Below the pieces are notes generated by a model. That model did no database searches, had not been told where the DNA came from, and saw only the letters and a list, made by a program, of their open reading frames with translations. Of a DNA stretch of 64,000 nt, positions 24,437 through 34,275 are shown in pieces. Position 1 is the stretch's first letter; each line of letters opens with the position of its first letter. The DNA comes from Atriophallophorus winterbourni (taxonomy: Eukaryota > Platyhelminthes > Trematoda > Plagiorchiida > Microphallidae): NCBI GenBank assembly GCA_013407085.1, contig JACCGJ010012785.1:1-64000 (forward strand), in the 5' to 3' direction. A program made the position numbers and the translations under genes.

Positions 24437-24665
24437 CGGAGGCAGCAAAATGTTCCAAGTGAAACAAATTCTTACCAAGAAAACATTTCGACGAATATCC
24501 AATCTAGAATGCGGAATGTTTAAAGCCTTTGGATGTTTTCGTGTTCGAGTAAGGCCATTGGTTGATGTCCTTTTGTAGCCACGGTGACCAAGCTTGCACT
24601 GAGTAATCCATCACCGGGTTAATATACGTATTTATGATAACTCACACTCAAACCTAACTAGCAAA
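24437..24665 (-). mobile_element. Two short CR1-like LINE fragments
   Basis: 24,437-24,555 matches the C-terminal region of the LINE remnant at 27,550-27,680 almost base for base. 24,556-24,665 encodes VIINTYINPVMDYSVQAWSP, then WLQKDIN, which in an intact LINE lies about 80 codons further upstream. The two pieces are joined with the sequence between them missing, so an internal deletion or two events occurred. Confidence 0.75.
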
Positions 24666-24814
24666 GAAAATTTATTTACCGCGTCTTTTTCTCTCAAATT
24701 AGCATCTACCATATAGTGTAAACTCAACAATTTTAGCAAAATTTGAATGAGATCTAGATGCCTAAATTGAAATAAATATAAATTCTGAAATGTGGTGTCA
24801 CAATCCACAAACGT

Positions 24815-24890
24815 TAAACTTCACAACTGGTTTCTGGATGTTTGCCGTCATCTGGTGGAAACAAAATGATTATGTACAGTGATCCTTATA
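24815..24890 (-). repeat. HHR-A fragment
   Basis: A minus-strand ribozyme region with 'tttgccgtcatctggtgg' and a decayed cleavage palindrome (ACCAGT). Only about 75 bp remains, immediately before a LINE tail. Confidence 0.6.
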
Positions 24891-24892
24891 AC

Positions 24893-25255
24893 AAGATTCA
24901 AGATTCAACAATTTATGGTCATAAAAAGCACATAGCTTCAAAATTACCATATCATAGTAAATATTCGTTCAATAAGAGGTATGAAAAACAATTATAAGAT
25001 GTCACTGGAGTCAAGTAATATTCTTACCCTGAGTCAGTACACAGGCATCGTCAAATCGTTATGTAACAAATAAGTGTCCAAGGTTCGAGTGAATGTTTTG
25101 ATACAGGGAGAGGTGATAATTGCTTCGGGAAGGGTATTCCACAGGAAACAGACACGTACCGAATAGAAATATCGGCGACAGTTAGTACGGAAATGGGGAA
25201 TTTGTAGTGCCGCTGAGTGGCTACGTGTAATTCCTGACTCACGGTATTTGAACAG
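24893..25255 (-). mobile_element. CR1-like LINE 3' portion
   Basis: The minus strand encodes NCRRYFYSVRVCFLWNTLPE followed by AIITSPCIKTFTRTLDTYL. The tail starts at 24,893 with two AAGATTC repeats. It is closely related to the copy at 23,880 and to 27,135-27,360. Confidence 0.8.
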
Positions 25256-25375
25256 TTAGTCATTGAAGCCACTGTTTGATAGGATTCGTACAACGAACCA
25301 CGTTGTTCAAACACAGAATCACATTGTCATTCTTGGTCATGCCTGGTTGACTATAGTGTTCAACACGTGTCCTGC

Positions 25376-25427
<52 letters not shown>
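25256..25427 (-). repeat. HHR-A fragment and TA microsatellite
   Basis: 25,256-25,370 is a minus-strand HHR-A piece with hairpin 2 as GGTTCGT/ACGAATC and 'gttcaaacacagaatcac' (hairpin 1 partly lost). A (TA)n run of about 48 bp follows at 25,379-25,427. Confidence 0.7.
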
Positions 25428-25430
<3 letters not shown>

Positions 25431-27134
25431 CAAAACATTACGCCATATCCTGATAATGATATTCCATTATGCATCCTTTTAGGATATTTCCTATCTATTT
25501 TCAATTCTGAGTCTACCGTACAGCAACTTGTCCTGTTGACAATAAAACTCGTATCTGAACCTCGGAAATTCATGGTATAAACCAAAATATTTTATAGCCT
25601 ATTCGCTTGTCTATCAGGGTGAAATTTTACTTACACATAATCCTGCAGGTTTAATTTGTTGCTAGCATTGAGTATCGATTTTCCAGACCGTCTCTATTTT
25701 TGATTTATGATGGAACATGAAATTTCGGCTTGGAAACAAAAACCAAGATGACAGATGTGTCCTTGTCTAATTTCTACATTGTTTGCCATCAATTTATCCG
25801 ACTTGGATCCCACACGGATGCATTCAATTTGACTGATCTACGACGATCATGCTTGCCAGTTGGGACAAGTCATTAATATTCCTCGACTCTGCTGGGTTTC
25901 AAATAAAAAATATAAATCACCACACGAATTGGTCTGCGCTGTCAATGTGACGGCGCCCTGAAGTCGATCGTGCGTGCAAGCCATCACATGATTTGACAAT
26001 GCGTTCGGTACAATTGGACAGGGTAATCAATCATTAGTGAACAGACGAACTGGTCATGGACGTGCAGACTCGGACACCAACATCACACACGACAACCCCA
26101 CATCGGGCCAAGTCACGATTGTTCCACACAAGCACAATGTGGTTGACCTTCATCATCAACATCATTGCCACCCCTGTTTATCCTGTGTTATACGTGGTTT
26201 TTCGAATCTTGACCAATTCGCACACACAGAGCCGTCATGTTCGAACGACGGAATGTAACATTACCGCGTTTCGAATGACACTAGACGTGTGTATCTGTAA
26301 CGGTGGATGGATAGAGGCGGGGTTCATGTAGTTAACGCCGATGATTGAACGAATAATCATGCAAAAGCGATCACGGCACGATGAAATCTAACCGCCTGCT
26401 ATGATCAACAACAACAACTACATCAACCGGTCATACTGTGGTGGTTTTCCACCAAACTGATCAAACAGATCGATCGATTTCTTGTTAAATTTAAATTTTG
26501 TCACGTGTCCCTCGACACACGTGATGAAAGGATCGGCAATCATTGAAATGATTGAAAAGTCTGTCGACTGCAGTTTATTTTGAATACACAAATTCCAACA
26601 ATGTTTTCAACCTATGATGAATTGAATTACTTTATAAATAACAAACAATAGATGATTAATTTTCTTTTTAATCACCGGAAATAAATTTAAAACTCTTACT
26701 TACATACCCCCGAGAAAACCGGTCATTTGATTATATCTGGTTTTACGACTTTGCTAGAATTTAAATGAACGTTGTTCAAACTCTGTTGAACCCCCTACTC
26801 ATACTTACATATAATAACGCAAAGTGCACTGGCGATTTGATATCCAGTGAATCTTTAAACAAACTAAACAAAACCACTTATGCATGTATAGTCCATCAGC
26901 CGAAGACGCGATTTCACTTTGATATCGCAACAATTCCCGCTATGCGTGGTAGTACTGCTGAATGTAAACCGAATCACCTTCTGAGTTACAAGTGTTGAAT
27001 GTACTTGAGTAAAATCTATTCTCGTTCTCACACATTTTTAACTCCTTTTGTGTCGTGTCACAGCAAGGTATTCGTTCAATATGACAGAACTTAACAACTT
27101 CAACCGCCAATAATGAATCAAATCCTTCTTCATA
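25428..27134. other. No recognisable gene
   Basis: 25,900-26,350 is locally GC-rich with two overlapping plus-strand frames (26,037-26,258 and 26,056-26,331). The second contains a hydrophobic segment near residues 28-50 (FIINIIATPVYPVLYVVF), which could be a membrane helix. I do not recognise it and splice signals are not convincing. Confidence 0.4.
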
Positions 27135-27221
27135 GTGAGTTTTAAGATTAACAATTTTATGGTGACAAAAAGCACACGGCTTCACAATTACCATAACAAA
27201 GTAAATATTCAAAAATATTCA

Positions 27222-27299
27222 TTTGCATGCATTTCCATCACACACACCCCACGACCGGTTCCGTGCTGTTTGCACTCATCAGGTAGGGACAGTAAGATC
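27222..27299 (-). repeat. HHR-B fragment inside a LINE tail
   Basis: Only the ribozyme and 3' end of an HHR-B unit, read on the minus strand, from 'gatcttactgtccctacc' to 'gcatgcaaatg'. It is short enough to be mainly a ribozyme cassette, and the LINE sequence around it resumes on both sides. Confidence 0.75.
27246..27290 (-). ncRNA. Hammerhead ribozyme motif, family B, minus strand
   Basis: Minus strand: CCCTAC, CTGATGA intact, stem II GTGC/GCAC perfect around AAACA, GGAA (consensus GAAA; A13 to G), palindrome ACCGGT, cleavage C (GUC), and GTGGGG pairing with CCCTAC. One core change only; otherwise the most canonical copy here. Confidence 0.78.
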
Positions 27300-27360
27300 A
27301 AGAAAGGAATACAAAATAATTATTTAATGTCAAGTGTAGTCCAGTTGAATACTTACCTCA

Positions 27361-27835
27361 GAAAAGAACTCAGAATTTTTTATGGTAGAAAAAGCAGTAA
27401 GCTTGAAAATAACCATAGGATGACATGTATATGGAGTAGGATTACAAAATCTCTTAAAAATCAATACGGACAGTCACATACCGCATGGTGCGTCATATAC
27501 TCATCGAGTTTAGAAGCGAAAACCGCAATAGATTCCGTTCGTGTGATTTCTTTAGGCAAAATGTTCCAAGTGAAACAAATTTTTACCAAGAAAACATTTC
27601 GACGAATATCCAATCTGGAATGCGGAATGTTTAAAGCCTTTGGATGTTTTCGTGTTCCAGTAAGGCCATTGGGCTATAGCAAGTATGCAAAATTTTGAAT
27701 GCCAATAGGAGGTCACTCCGTATCCGTCGTTGGGTAAAATCATTTAGATTCAGTTTTAACATTCGCTCTTTGAAAGGCAAATTTCTGTAATGGGACACCA
27801 ACTTTGTCGCACGATGATAAATCCTGTCAATTCAA
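27361..27835 (-). mobile_element. CR1-like LINE, 3' remainder of interrupted host copy
   Basis: The minus strand begins RIYHRATKLVSHYRNLPFKE, RMLKLNLNDFTQRRIRSDLL, LAFKILHT, then stops and frame changes to the 3' UTR and end near 27,365. It starts exactly where the LINE on the far side of the 4.1-kb insertion (31,946) leaves off (PPWLRKATN), so both are halves of one element split by the insertion at 27,836-31,945. Confidence 0.85.
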
Positions 27836-27999
27836 TTCAATTCAATTCAATTTTAATGGTCTAAAAAGCATATAGCTTTACAAAAAACCACAGAATAATA
27901 TGACAACAACGAATAATATAACAAGCAAAAAATGGGATTAGATTGCTTACTGGGCAGTTCAAAAATCAAGTAAATATCCAAGGGCAGAAATTGTTTTCG

Positions 28000-28709
28000 A
28001 TTGGTGGGATAACAAATGTAGGTGTATGGCGTTAAGATGTATCGTTTTCTTCGATGCACGGGTTTAGGGTCAAATAGGCATCAAGGCTTCTCTTGAAAGT
28101 TTGCTGGTTTGGTGAGTTCACAACATTATCTGGCAGATTGTTCCAAGTAAAACAAACTCGCACGGCAAAAAAATGTCATCTGCAGTTGAGTCTCGAGTGA
28201 GGGACAGTTAGAGTAAATGTGTGAGCTCTTGTATTATGCGAGCTCCGTAGATTCAATAAGCATTGTAGAGGGTGATTTTCAGTATTCAAAATATTGTAAA
28301 CCAGAATCAAATCCCCTCGGAGACGACGGCGTGGATAATCAAATAAATTCAGCGTTTTGATTCGCTCATTGTAAGGTTTCCGGCTGAGTCCAGTGACAAG
28401 TTTGGTAGCTCGATGATATATTCGTTGCAAAGTCGCAACAACTTTTTTAAGCCATGGCGACCATGCTTGAACCGCATATTCCATCGTGGGCCTGATGTAC
28501 GTATTTATAATACAGGGAATTGTCTGTTTTGAGAACCTACCGAAAATTCTTTTTAGGAGTGACAATTTCTGTGATGTTTTGCGATAGACGTAGTTGCAGT
28601 GGCTCGACATCCCTAGGGTGTTGCTTATTAACACATCCAAGTCCCTTTGTTCCATGGTCCACGAGAGGCTGTGTTCCAAGAAAATACTGGTACTCCACAT
28701 ATTTGCCAA
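28000..28709 (-). CDS. LINE ORF2, C-terminal part after frameshift
   Basis: In the frame starting near 28,645 the protein continues MEQRDLDVLISNTLGM, KLSLLKRIFGRFSKQTI, NTYIRPTMEYAVQAWSPWL, QRIYHRATKLVTGLSRKPY, RRRLRGDLILVYNIL, TVPHSRLNCR, then TGA (28,176-28,178). Past the stop the same frame reads HFFAVRVCFTWNNLPDNVVN and a typical CR1 end, so a CGA-to-TGA change is the likely lesion. This is the thumb and C-terminal domain of the reverse transcriptase polyprotein, broken. Confidence 0.9.
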
Positions 28710-30444
28710 TGTTTAACATGTGACACTTTTGGAAATTTAAAAATATGCGATTTTTTAGGGACCAATCCTGGAGGTTGTCCAGATCCTTCTGGAGCAGTTC
28801 GCAGTCTTCCGACTTACTTATCTTCGACCACACTTTTATATCGTCCGCGAACAGTACGATCTTGCATTTGATGAGATCTGGTATGTCATTAGCATAAAGC
28901 GCGAGTAGGATTGGTCCGAGGACGGATCCCTGAGGCACTCCACTTGTCACGGCTACCGGCTTCGATAGAGCACCGTCCACAGAGACTTGAACAAGCCGAT
29001 CAGTCAGGTAATTTTCTAACCATGCTAACAGACTGCCAGTGATACCACAACGTTCCAGATTCTGCAAGAGAATACTGTGGGTTACACGGTCAAATGCTTT
29101 CGACATATCGAGGTAACATACATGGATAGTATCCCCAGCATCTACTGCTCGACTCCAGTCGTCAAGGGTAAGGAGAAGGTTAGTAAGGCAGGAGTATCCC
29201 CTTCTAAAACCGTGTTGCGCTCCCGAAAATAGCTTATTTTCCTCAAGGTATTTGCTCAGTTTGTTTGCCACGATCCTTTCGAGTACCTTGGATACGGCGG
29301 ACAACAAAGTAACAGGTCTGTAATTTGCGGGCTCCGAACGCACCCCGCCTTTGAAAATCGGGGAGATTATACCAGATTCCCATTCAGTCGGTATGACACT
29401 TTGCGACAACGATTCGCAGAATAACTGAGTTAGAGGTCCGCATAGAGATTGTGCACAATGCTTGAGTATATTCGGGGTAATTTTATCACAACCAGGGGAT
29501 TTTCTGGGATTCAACGATAGTAGTGTTCCAAGCACCTCTTCTTTGTTGATGGTTATTGTTTCCAATGGTAGAGGATGCGTTATTTCTGGATCCATTTGTA
29601 TATCCACGCTTTCCTTTGGACAAAATACTGTAGCATAATAATTTACCAAAGCATCCGCGGTGTCAGCTGCATTTGTGGTCATTACAGTGGGCGTCCGCAA
29701 GGCCGCAACTCCTGGTTTCACTGAACACTGCTTGTTCACAATCTGGTAAAGAAGCTTGGGATTCCGTTCCATTTTAGACATTATGACAGCTTCATACTGT
29801 ATTTTGTCTTCAGCAATAAGTTTAACGACCTGGTTTCTTAGTTTTCTAAAGGTCTCCCATGTGGCATCGGTGGTTAACCGGCGATGGTTTATCCAAGCCT
29901 TATTTCGCAGTTTAATCCATTTCCGAGTGTGACTGCGGATTTTAAATTCGAATGCCTTTCCACACTGTTTTGGTACGAATGCTGAGTTTGAGTTGATTTC
30001 CCGGTTTAAATTGGTCAAAATGCTACACCACTGCTCTTTTACTCCTATGCCTTCAATTTGCCAATCGTTAATCAAACTTATGGCGTTTGATAATTTTGAT
30101 AGGCATACCTTCCTGATGAATTTTGTTCTATCGTTTGTTCTCTCTGCTCGACATAGGTAGCCAAAATTCAAGACCAAATGGTCGTTCGAACCTAGCGGAC
30201 AATCGTATGTAATGCTTTCGACGGAGTCCTCTTCAGTTGTCAAGATAAGATCGAGCATTGAAGGCATATTTCTCCCTCTGTATCTTGTATTGCTTTCAAC
30301 GTGATTATACAAAGGAATTTCGTCAAACAGCTGCTGGAAGATGGTAGCAGTGGAGGTCTGAGAAATTTTGTTCGTCTCCAGCAAGTTATGCAGATTAAAG
30401 TCTCCCATGATCAAGATTCTGGTATGATATCTCGAGGCAATCAA
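28537..30444 (-). CDS. LINE ORF2, endonuclease end to reverse transcriptase (635 aa open)
   Basis: The longest open frame of the window. It opens with the second half of an APE-type endonuclease: ILIMGDFNLHN, MLDLILTTEED, and SNDHLVLNF (the SDH-type active-site motif, here NDH). After a linker come SPGCDKITPNILK, NYRPVTLLSAVSK, HGFRRGYSCLTNLL, VCYLDMSKAFDRV (motif A), SGVPQGSVLGPILLALYAND (motif B) and VLFADDIKVW (motif C, catalytic DD). It ends out of frame after a frameshift near 28,640. The product nicks DNA and copies its own RNA at the nick (target-primed reverse transcription). The start is not genuine; it continues from 30,888 across a TAG. Confidence 0.93.
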   Translation of the reverse strand: MIASRYHTRILIMGDFNLHNLLETNKISQTSTATIFQQLFDEIPLYNHVESNTRYRGRNMPSMLDLILTTEEDSVESITYDCPLGSNDHLVLNFGYLCRAERTNDRTKFIRKVCLSKLSNAISLINDWQIEGIGVKEQWCSILTNLNREINSNSAFVPKQCGKAFEFKIRSHTRKWIKLRNKAWINHRRLTTDATWETFRKLRNQVVKLIAEDKIQYEAVIMSKMERNPKLLYQIVNKQCSVKPGVAALRTPTVMTTNAADTADALVNYYATVFCPKESVDIQMDPEITHPLPLETITINKEEVLGTLLSLNPRKSPGCDKITPNILKHCAQSLCGPLTQLFCESLSQSVIPTEWESGIISPIFKGGVRSEPANYRPVTLLSAVSKVLERIVANKLSKYLEENKLFSGAQHGFRRGYSCLTNLLLTLDDWSRAVDAGDTIHVCYLDMSKAFDRVTHSILLQNLERCGITGSLLAWLENYLTDRLVQVSVDGALSKPVAVTSGVPQGSVLGPILLALYANDIPDLIKCKIVLFADDIKVWSKISKSEDCELLQKDLDNLQDWSLKNRIFLNFQKCHMLNIGKYVEYQYFLGTQPLVDHGTKGLGCVNKQHPRDVEPLQLRLSQNITEIVTPKKNFR

Positions 30445-30471
30445 GCGTAGCTTGTCGAGCAGATTCGTATT

Positions 30472-30888
30472 CTACACTTCCGGGGCTGCTGGTGGGCGAT
30501 AAATTACGCGGATCGTGCAATCATCGCCTGTAGCCGTTGTCAACAAACACCATAGCGTGTCCTGAAGCACCAAGTCAGAATCCGTCATTTCTCTGCACTT
30601 GAGTCTCTGATCATAATAGAGTGCCACACCTCCTCCACGTGATGCACGGTCTCGGCGGAGCAGTGACATGCCAGCAATCTCTAACTCACAATCGTGGAAT
30701 TCCGGGCTCAGCCAAGTTTCGGTAATGGCAATTAGCTGAGGTCGTTTAGTCTCAAACCGAGCGACAAGTTCGGCAAATTTGTTAATCAAGCATTGGGCAT
30801 TGGCATAGAGGCATCCAAGAACAGTTTTGGTAAGCAAAGATGGATGGTGTCGTGTGATGCCATAATCTGAGACAACCGTCATTGCCAA
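30472..30888 (-). CDS. LINE ORF2, N-terminal endonuclease part (broken by TAG)
   Basis: Encodes YANAQCLINKFAEL, QLIAITETWLSPEFHD (the catalytic E of APE-type endonucleases in the ITETW block), RRDRASRGGGVALYY and CTIRVIYRPPAAPEV, then TAG. The same frame continues on the other side of the stop (NTNLLDKLRLIASRYHTRIL) into the 635-aa frame, so one nonsense change separates them. Confidence 0.9.
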   Translation of the reverse strand: MAMTVVSDYGITRHHPSLLTKTVLGCLYANAQCLINKFAELVARFETKRPQLIAITETWLSPEFHDCELEIAGMSLLRRDRASRGGGVALYYDQRLKCREMTDSDLVLQDTLWCLLTTATGDDCTIRVIYRPPAAPEV

Positions 30889-30999
30889 GCTGACTCTGGA
30901 AGAGTCGGCACTGTTCTGTTTTTTGACAAGTTAAGTAGCATATCGGTCGTTTCAGGTTGAGAGGCGCAAATCGAGTCCTCTTTTGGCCAAAAAAATTTC

Positions 31000-31944
31000 T
31001 CAATCTGGCTTCAGTCCACTCTCGGGAGTCATTTGGGGTGGCTTTGCGTTCGATTGCTGATTTTGTGTCCCAGCTGAAGATTCATTTCTTGGTTCAGTTG
31101 ATAGGGCTCCATCAATCCTGACAGTATTTAATGCAGAATGGGCTGCATTTATATCAGTGTTTATGTGATCGCCAAGGACTACACCTTTTGGGATTTTGTG
31201 TTTCCAGCTTTTCCAGTTGGAACGTACAGTATAAACCATAGTACACATTAGGAAGTTTATTTTTAATGGACGTGGCCCATTACCTTTGTAGTTTGCTGAG
31301 GAAGGCAGTCTAAAAGTATCCACGACAACGGCCTTTTCGACGAAAATGGTATCAGCCAGGAAACTCCATTGCCTGTAGTCATGCTCAGCTCGCTCGTTAG
31401 CCTCAGGATTGCCTGCCAGTTCTGGAACTCCGAGGATGATGAGATTGCGATTAGATGTCTTTCTTTTGTCGTATGTATTGTTTCTCCTTTCGGACCATGG
31501 AATATCAACATGAATACGAATATTCAGAGAATTGTTAGACCCAAGTAGGTAAGAATTTAGTAGTACGTTTTCCAGGTCACGCTCATTTTCTAAGTTAACC
31601 CTCAACAGTCTGGGTTTATCCTGATGAGGTGAATCACGCCGTCTAGTTAAACGAGTTAATGCTAACGGCACACAGTTCCTTCATTTTTCTTCATCATGCC
31701 TTTGACGGTCTTTGAAGAGAGTGCATTCAGGCTCAGGAACGTCAGTACAAATGACACTCAAAGAGTGTGCCTTACGATTGGTGGAGATGTTATTTCGTTT
31801 CACCAAAGCATTATCTGTTTTGGGATCCGTTGGTTGTTTAACGGCTCGCTTTTTATTCTCGGATTTTGTTGAATTTGTTTCAGACCTTTCCAAGGCACGC
31901 GGATCATGGGAACGGCTCAGTTGTTCTGAATTGCTAGGTCGCAT
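31000..31944 (-). CDS. LINE ORF1 protein (broken by one TGA)
   Basis: Two open pieces in one frame, 31,681-31,944 and 31,000-31,671, separated by a single TGA (31,681-31,683). The N-terminal part is basic and low-complexity (RALERSETNSTKSENKKRAV). The second part has RNLIILGVPELAGNPEANER, DYRQWSFLADTIF and NGPRPLKINFLM, which looks like the RNA-binding core of a CR1-type ORF1. The C-terminus is polar. Position upstream of ORF2 and size fit an ORF1 nucleic-acid-binding protein; I recognise it by context more than by motif. Confidence 0.75.
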
Positions 31945-32373
31945 TTGTTGCCTTCCTCAGCCATGGTGGCGAGGCATTGATGGAATATTCCATAACAGGA
32001 CGTACATACGTGTTAATTAACCTGGGTAAAGTTTCGGGCGTGAAAATCCTAAATATCCATTTTAGAAGACTCAAGATACGGCAAGCTTTATTATACACTG
32101 TCCGGTAATGATGTCCAGGGTTAAGGTCAAACGACACTTAGATACCGAGATCTTTTTCTGCGGTGGTCCAGAAGAGATCTTGTGTGCCAAGCTGATACGT
32201 GTGGTGCAGAGATTTTCCAAGCCGCACCATTTTACATTTCGCAGGGTTAAATGGTAACTCATTTAACTGGAACCAACGAAATAATGTACATAGATCCCGT
32301 TGTGATGTCGTACCGTCATTAACAGGCCTGACACGTTTCCATATTTTAATATCATTGGCAACCAGTATCAAGT

Positions 32374-32708
32374 GACAAGGTTATACTTGAATGCCAACTG
32401 TTATATAAGGCTCGTACAACGAACCACGATGTTCAGGGATGGGGATGTGAGCAACACATTACTTTGGTTATCCATAAGCGCCTCCAGTGCTTGACCAAGA
32501 ATCACTTTGTGATTCTGTGTCTGAACATCGTGGTTCGTTGTACGAACCCTATATAACAGTTGGCATACAATTATAACCTTGTTTACCATTAATCCATTGT
32601 TTCAAGGCTCACTGGACCTGATCTTACTGTCTCCACCTGACGACGGCAAACAGCCAGAAACCGGTAGTGGTGTGTAAGGGATGGGGATGCGAGCAACACA
32701 TTACTTTT
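32374..32708 (+). mobile_element. HHR-A element inserted in a LINE, with target duplication
   Basis: A short inverted arm (32,374-32,435) and a direct unit (32,436-32,708) lie between GTATCAAGT (32,365-32,373) and GTATTAAGT (32,709-32,717), a 9-bp duplication with one mismatch. Removing the insert and one copy restores the LINE frame from ...DIGCNLI to L-ANDIKIW. The insert defines the family ends: left 'gacaaggttatacttgaatg', right 'gcaacacattactttt'. Hairpin 1 is at 32,499-32,515 (GAATCAC/GTGATTC, perfect) and hairpin 2 at 32,532-32,548 (GGTTCGT/ACGAACC, perfect). Confidence 0.9.
32633..32670 (+). ncRNA. Hammerhead ribozyme motif, family A
   Basis: CCAC, CTGACGA (position 7 U to C, a position that tolerates variation), stem II GGC/GCC around AAACA with the family's C-A mismatch at its base, GAAA, ACCGGT, cleavage A (GUA), GTGG. 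Stem I has four pairs. It sits 84 nt after hairpin 2. Confidence 0.7.
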
Positions 32709-33729
32709 GTATTAAGTTACATCCGATATCTTCTACTATATAGTTCATGTACACTAAGAATAGAAGAGATTCAAGCACCAAGCCTCGCGTAACACCACTT
32801 GTGACGTCTATTCTTCTAGAGAAGGTGCTGCCAACGAGAACTTGGACGTGTCTATCAGTAAGATAGTCCCTTATCCAATTCAGCAACATTCCCGTTATTC
32901 TAGAAATCTCAAGCTTTTTAATTAGAATGTCATTGTTGACTCTATCAAAAGTTTTGAAAATATCGATGTAGCAAGCATGTACAGCCTCAACTTCGTCTAG
33001 TGCCTTGTTCCAACCCTCGAACGTTGTAAGAAGGTTAGATAAACAGCAATGATTTCTTCGAAAACCGTGTTGTGCTGCAGTCAAAATATTTTGGTTTTCA
33101 AAATGTTCTCTTATGCGCGCAGTCACAATGCTTTCCATTAATTTAGAGATCGCCGGAAGTAGCGTTACCGGTCTATAGTTTGCTGTGTCTGAACGGCTAC
33201 CGCCTTTATAAATAGGAGTTATCATCCCTACTTTCCTCTGCAGTGGTATTTTTCATTCATTTAGGCTGATATTAAATAAGCGCGTGAGAGGAGCAGTCAA
33301 AGCAATGTTGTCTGCGCCAAGGGACTTCTTTTCGTTTAGACGACAAAGTTCCCGTACAGCTATATATTCATTGACAGTCATTTCACTTAATAATTCCAAA
33401 CGAGGCGACTTCGGTAAAACTTAATATGGGATACAACGCTTAGGATTGAAGACAAGTGAGTAAGACTTTGCTAAAGCATCGGCGGTATCTTGGGCAGAGT
33501 GAGTCAATCCATTAGGTGTTTGTAAGCCTAGTTTGATTGAAAAGTCAGAAGATGTTATTTTCCAATTTAATGTAAATGAAACAGGGGCCTGGCTCTTAGC
33601 TCCGCGTTCAGCATTGCAAAGAGTTATAAGATTTACAGTAGTAGTCACAAGATATCTTCAAATAACACACCGCTGCTTGTGATGGTAGCGAATTATATCT
33701 CATCTCAACAAAGGAAAGTGATTAAATCC

Positions 33730-33900
33730 AGAATCTCGAAGTGATTCTCGGGCAAGCCAGCATGGCGCTTAGAATCGATTGAATTATTGTGTTTCTCACA
33801 TCTTATCACTCACACACCACAAACGGGTTCATACTGTTTGCCGTTTTCAGGTGGAGACAGTAAGAACAGGTACCGTGAGCCTGGAATCAGTAATACAAAT
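33730..33900 (-). repeat. HHR-A fragment
   Basis: A minus-strand unit with 'tttgccgttttcaggtgg' (ribozyme core decayed to CTGAAAA) and a palindrome changed to ACCCGT. It lies just beyond the 5' end of the host LINE. Confidence 0.65.
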
Positions 33901-34275
33901 ATAACATTGTATAACTCGTCACGTTTCGGAGCCAAGTGTGAACATTAAAATTACGAATATTTCTCGCTATAAACAGAAAATTGTCTCTATTCTATTGTAC
34001 GGAGAAGTTATCCGTCATTATCTCTAAGTAAGCGTTCCAAAATATTTGAAGAAAAGCACGTCAGTAACTCTGATTTATGCGATAGGTATTGTTACACAAG
34101 AGGTTATTTGGTCCTTCATTGAGACGGCCATCTTAAAGAGCTTATCCCAGCCTGGTCCGAATCTTTTAAAATCAAATCAGTGTAAACCGGTGGGACTAAA
34201 TGGTTTTAAGTATAAGCTGAGGTCGTAGCTTTTATTGAAATATATTTTTAGTACATGTTAGCATTGTAAAACACA
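33901..34275. other. No recognisable gene
   Basis: AT-rich, nothing recognised. Confidence 0.4.

Larger units (their letters stand above)
27135..27360 (-). mobile_element. CR1-like LINE 3' end interrupted by an HHR-B fragment
   Basis: The flanks 27,135-27,221 and 27,300-27,360 together match the LINE 3' end at 24,893-25,030 in order ('atggtgacaaaaagcacac', 'gtaaatattc', then 'aatgtcaagtgtagtcc'). A 78-bp hammerhead fragment lies between them. Confidence 0.75.
27836..31945 (-). mobile_element. Near full-length CR1-like LINE (ORF1 + ORF2)
   Basis: A 4.1-kb minus-strand element with ORF1 (31,000-31,944), ORF2 (30,888 down to about 28,000), a 3' UTR and an (ATTGA)n tail at 27,836-27,856. It splits an older LINE, with halves at 27,361-27,835 and 31,946-33,650. 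The lesions I see are an in-frame TGA in ORF1, a TAG in the endonuclease, a frameshift near 28,640 and a TGA near the end (28,176). Few lesions in about 1,250 codons mean it inserted fairly recently but is inactive. Domain order (endonuclease, reverse transcriptase) and motifs place it in the CR1/Jockey group. Confidence 0.93.
31946..33650 (-). mobile_element. CR1-like LINE, 5' part of interrupted host copy
   Basis: Minus-strand pieces in order: linker AQDTADALAKSYSLVFNPKR (33,421-33,648), NIALTAPLTRLFNISLNE, ITPIYKGGSRSDTANYRPVT, HGFRRNHCCLSNLLTTFEGW, ACYIDIFKTFDRVN (motif A), TSGVTRGLVLESLLFLVYMN (motif B, with the usual PQGSVLGP changed), a 335-bp hammerhead repeat, then LVANDIKIW (motif C, usual FADD changed to VAND), AEKDLGI and NTYVRPVMEYSINASPPWL. 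It continues at 27,835. Motif changes and frameshifts show it is older than its two insertions. Confidence 0.9.

Noticed and set aside
26056..26331. Exon of a G-protein-coupled receptor (hydrophobic segment with a P-x-Y-like motif)
   Set aside because: One helix, no family motif, a competing overlapping frame and no convincing splice sites.
27135..27698. 187-codon plus-strand frame as a gene
   Set aside because: It runs antisense through two LINE 3' portions and an HHR-B fragment.
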